NCBI GenBank assembly: GCA_035362335.1
Contig: DAOSDL010000008.1
Location: forward strand, 71,704 to 135,703
Length of the DNA: 64,000 nucleotides
Reading direction: 5' to 3'
From: JAOSJT01 sp035362335
Lineage (GTDB): Bacteria > Bacteroidota > Ignavibacteria > SZUA-365
Both the position numbers and the translations under genes were made by a program. Positions 62,457 to 64,000 of this stretch are shown here, one piece after another. Positions within the stretch are counted from its first letter, which is position 1. Every line of letters starts with the position of its first letter. The notes beneath the pieces are model-generated. The model was not told the origin of the DNA. It made no database searches and was given only the letters and a program-made list of their open reading frames with translations.

Positions 62457-62872
62457 GTGGTGGGCGACGCTGAGGGATCATTCTCCATCACCCCGAGGAT
62501 ATTGCCCTCGGTGTCCTTGACATAGGCCAGCCAGCCGATGCCGGGTATGGGCATTTTCGGCACCGCCATTGCCCCTCCCGCTTCGAGAGCCGCAGCCACG
62601 ATGGCATCCACCGAGGATACACCGATGGTACAGATGAAAGCGTTCACCGCCTGTCCGTCCACCGGCGCGTGGCCGCGCCGAAACAGCAGTCCCCCGTTGA
62701 TGCCCGGCTCGCCTTCGGCTCCGGTGCTGATCGCCCAGTAGCGATTCTCGTCCGGCATGTTCACGCCGGGAAGCACCCATTCGTTGATGTCCCAGCCGAA
62801 CACCGCGCGATAGAACGCTGCCGCCCGTTCGGGATCGCTGGCATGAATTTCAAAATGGATGGGGCGATTCAT
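62453..62872 (-). CDS. VOC-family (glyoxalase-like) protein
   Basis: Two beta-alpha-beta-beta-beta modules: MNRPIHFEIHASDPERAAAFYRAVFGWDI and AFICTIGVSSVDAIVAAALEAGGA...YVKDTEGNILGVME. His7 and Glu9, and Glu132 near the end, are positions that can bind a metal in this fold. AGGAGG five bases before ATG 62872 fixes the start. It probably follows the Crp/Fnr gene in one transcript. Substrate unknown. Confidence 0.9.
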   Translation of the reverse strand: MNRPIHFEIHASDPERAAAFYRAVFGWDINEWVLPGVNMPDENRYWAISTGAEGEPGINGGLLFRRGHAPVDGQAVNAFICTIGVSSVDAIVAAALEAGGAMAVPKMPIPGIGWLAYVKDTEGNILGVMENDPSASPTT

Positions 62873-62916
62873 GGGCTCCTCCTGCGAAAACTGCGTGAAA
62901 TGACGGTGGCAATATA

Positions 62917-63603
62917 CTACATCAGGAGGCCATCGAGAACATCGCGTCGCAGTATCACCATCCCCCATTCGCGCTCCTCGATCACGCCGCGCGTTTTCAG
63001 ATCGCGCAGGCTGCGGGAGAGGGTTTCGGGAATGGTGCCGAGCAGCGCGGCGAGGTCTTTTTTACTGCACGCCAGGCGACAGACAAGCAAACCGTTGCTC
63101 TCCTCGCAATTGGCAAGCAACCAGCGTGCGAGACGGGCCTTGACATCGCGGACGGACAGGTCTTCTATGGTGCTCACGAATTGCCGCAGCCGGCGCGAGT
63201 AGGCGTGCATCAACTCCAGTGCGAGTTCGGGATGTTCGAGCAACACTGCCACCAATCCCTTGGCGGAAATGCGCAACAAGGTGCTGTCCTCCAATGCCAC
63301 GCAGTCCGCGGGATAGCGCTGCACATCGAACATGGCCGCTTCGGCAATGAGGTCGCCCGCGCGCTGGAGATGGATGGTGACTTCCTCGCCGGTCGGGGTG
63401 AGGCGGTACAGTTTGCACGAGCCCCGCACGATGCCGTAGATGTGGCGAGCCGCGTCGCCCGCGCGGAAGGCGTGTTCGCCCTTGCCGAGCTGCAGTTCAC
63501 TGCTGATCGCGGCGATGGGTTCGAGGCGGCGTTCGTCGAGCGCTTCGAAGAGAAACAGGGATTGGAGGTCGGGGGTGGTATTCGGCATACAGCGGTCACT
63601 CAT
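62917..63603 (-). CDS. Crp/Fnr-family transcriptional regulator
   Basis: N-terminal cyclic-nucleotide-type beta-roll (GEHAFRAGDAARHIYGIVRGSCKLYRLTPTGEEVTI), a long dimer helix, and a C-terminal winged helix with the recognition helix KKDLAALLGTIPETLSRSLRDL. The E183-T-L-S186-R187 motif equals the E-xx-SR of FNR/DNR, which contacts TTGA half-sites. No four-cysteine iron-sulfur motif of FNR is seen in the N-terminus, so it may sense NO, haem or redox like the DNR group. The start at 63603 is the likeliest; 63588 is also possible. Confidence 0.9.
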   Translation of the reverse strand: MSDRCMPNTTPDLQSLFLFEALDERRLEPIAAISSELQLGKGEHAFRAGDAARHIYGIVRGSCKLYRLTPTGEEVTIHLQRAGDLIAEAAMFDVQRYPADCVALEDSTLLRISAKGLVAVLLEHPELALELMHAYSRRLRQFVSTIEDLSVRDVKARLARWLLANCEESNGLLVCRLACSKKDLAALLGTIPETLSRSLRDLKTRGVIEEREWGMVILRRDVLDGLLM

Positions 63604-63611
63604 TCGACATC

Positions 63612-63639
63612 GTTGGGTCACATGCACAGTTGGGTCACA
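63612..63639. repeat. Direct repeat upstream of the Crp/Fnr gene
   Basis: GTTGGGTCACA occurs at 63612-63622 and 63629-63639, exactly 17 bases apart. On the - strand each copy begins TGTGA, like a CRP half-site, but the two are in direct, not inverted, orientation. It sits just upstream of the proposed start codon. Confidence 0.5.
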
Positions 63640-63650
63640 GGCAATCGCAA

Positions 63651-63942
63651 CACAGAGGGCGCTGAGGGCACGGAGGAATGGTTGATGGCTCATTCCACAT
63701 GGTCAGCGCCTCCGCCGATGCCGAGGCGCTGGGCAGCGGACCGTGGTTTGCGTCTCTGCGTCTTTGCGTTGACTCGATTGCGGCGGGGCGCACGGATTCG
63801 AGCGGGAAGCGCCCTCAACACTTCCTCTCCGCTCTCTCCGCTCTCTTTCATCTCTTCAAATGTATTCCGTACTCAGCAGACCGGCAGGATTCGAGCGGGA
63901 AGCAACCTCAAACATTCCTCCGTGCCCTCGGTGATCTCTGTG
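63651..63942. repeat. 292-bp element with 30-bp inverted terminal repeats
   Basis: The 30 bases 63651-63680 (starting CACAGAGGGCGCTGAGGGCA) match the reverse complement of 63913-63942 at 26 of 30 positions. Inside are a 17-base direct repeat GGATTCGAGCGGGAAGC at 63794-63810 and 63887-63903 (period 93) and the dispersed repeat 63811-63877 shared with 20656-20724. No coding region is seen from 63604 to the window end. Confidence 0.55.
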
Positions 63943-64000
63943 AACTCTGCTCTGAAAATTGTCTCGCTGCCTGCATCATGCTCATCTGCGCGGTGATGTG

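Noticed and set aside
63181..63996. A 271-codon + strand frame at the right end
   Set aside because: It runs antisense to the Crp/Fnr gene and then through repeat sequence; no motif is seen.

Overview
The window is a GC-rich, gene-dense bacterial chromosome segment that looks like the Bacteroidota superphylum, most likely on the Ignavibacteria/Kapabacteria/Chlorobi side rather than a classical low-GC Bacteroidetes. The reasons are a type IX secretion system (T9SS) cluster (PorU sortase, PorV, cargo with C-terminal sorting domains), MiaE, a bacterial geranylgeranylglyceryl-phosphate-type synthase, FecR and CHASE2 proteins, and a recurring promoter of the form TTG-N20-TAnnTT(T)G, the Bacteroidota primary-sigma type. 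No ribosomal RNA, prophage, CRISPR array or plasmid function is visible. The species assignment is inference.

Layout. 1-5 kb: a partial DinB-like gene, a T9SS cargo protein, a CAP-domain lipoprotein, sucD, an IscU-like scaffold and a membrane protein. 5-8.5 kb (- strand): TPR lipoprotein-like protein, secreted protein of a conserved Bacteroidota family, MiaE. 8.7-11.3 kb: dxr-rseP, ended by a strong terminator that is the first unit of a 98-bp tandem repeat. 11.7-14.5 kb: fur-feoA-feoB iron operon with a perfect 33-bp palindrome over its promoter. 14.6-16.3 kb: DUF2147 protein and a RAYT-like transposase relative with nearby REP-like palindromes. 16.6-20.4 kb: dus, a Na+-type ABC exporter pair and an unannotated-size 57-aa membrane protein. 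20.9-25 kb: der, rsmB, a GlmU-like left-handed beta-helix protein. 25-28 kb: CHASE2-FecR pair.

28-41.4 kb is the T9SS region, all on the - strand: polysaccharide flippase, porU, porV, a large secreted M6-peptidase-like protein whose HExxH motif is destroyed, and a 1033-aa fusion of an intact gluzincin peptidase, a TolB-like propeller and an outer-membrane barrel. 41.5-44.5 kb holds a free-methionine sulfoxide reductase, a small outer-membrane barrel, a HAD phosphatase, tRNA-Lys, tRNA-Leu and a TPR protein. 44.6-49.7 kb is a tight five-gene operon: thioredoxin, MauE-like membrane protein, PduO cobalamin adenosyltransferase, deoxynucleoside kinase, TonB-dependent receptor.

50-60 kb: dapD, rpsA with an unusual Ala/Glu/Pro-rich repeat extension, then the - strand operon clpS-alaS-GGGPS-cpoB-like-pepF. 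60-64 kb: lipocalin, a ferredoxin-like protein whose promoter carries an FNR-type box at about -41, and a Crp/Fnr regulator followed by VOC, GNAT and STAS-like genes. The right end is an intergenic region made of dispersed and inverted repeats.

The best candidates for something new are the porUV-linked pseudopeptidase plus peptidase-propeller-barrel pair, the RAYT-like gene without a visible HUH motif, and the self-consistent promoter/operator grammar that links regulators to their targets in this window.
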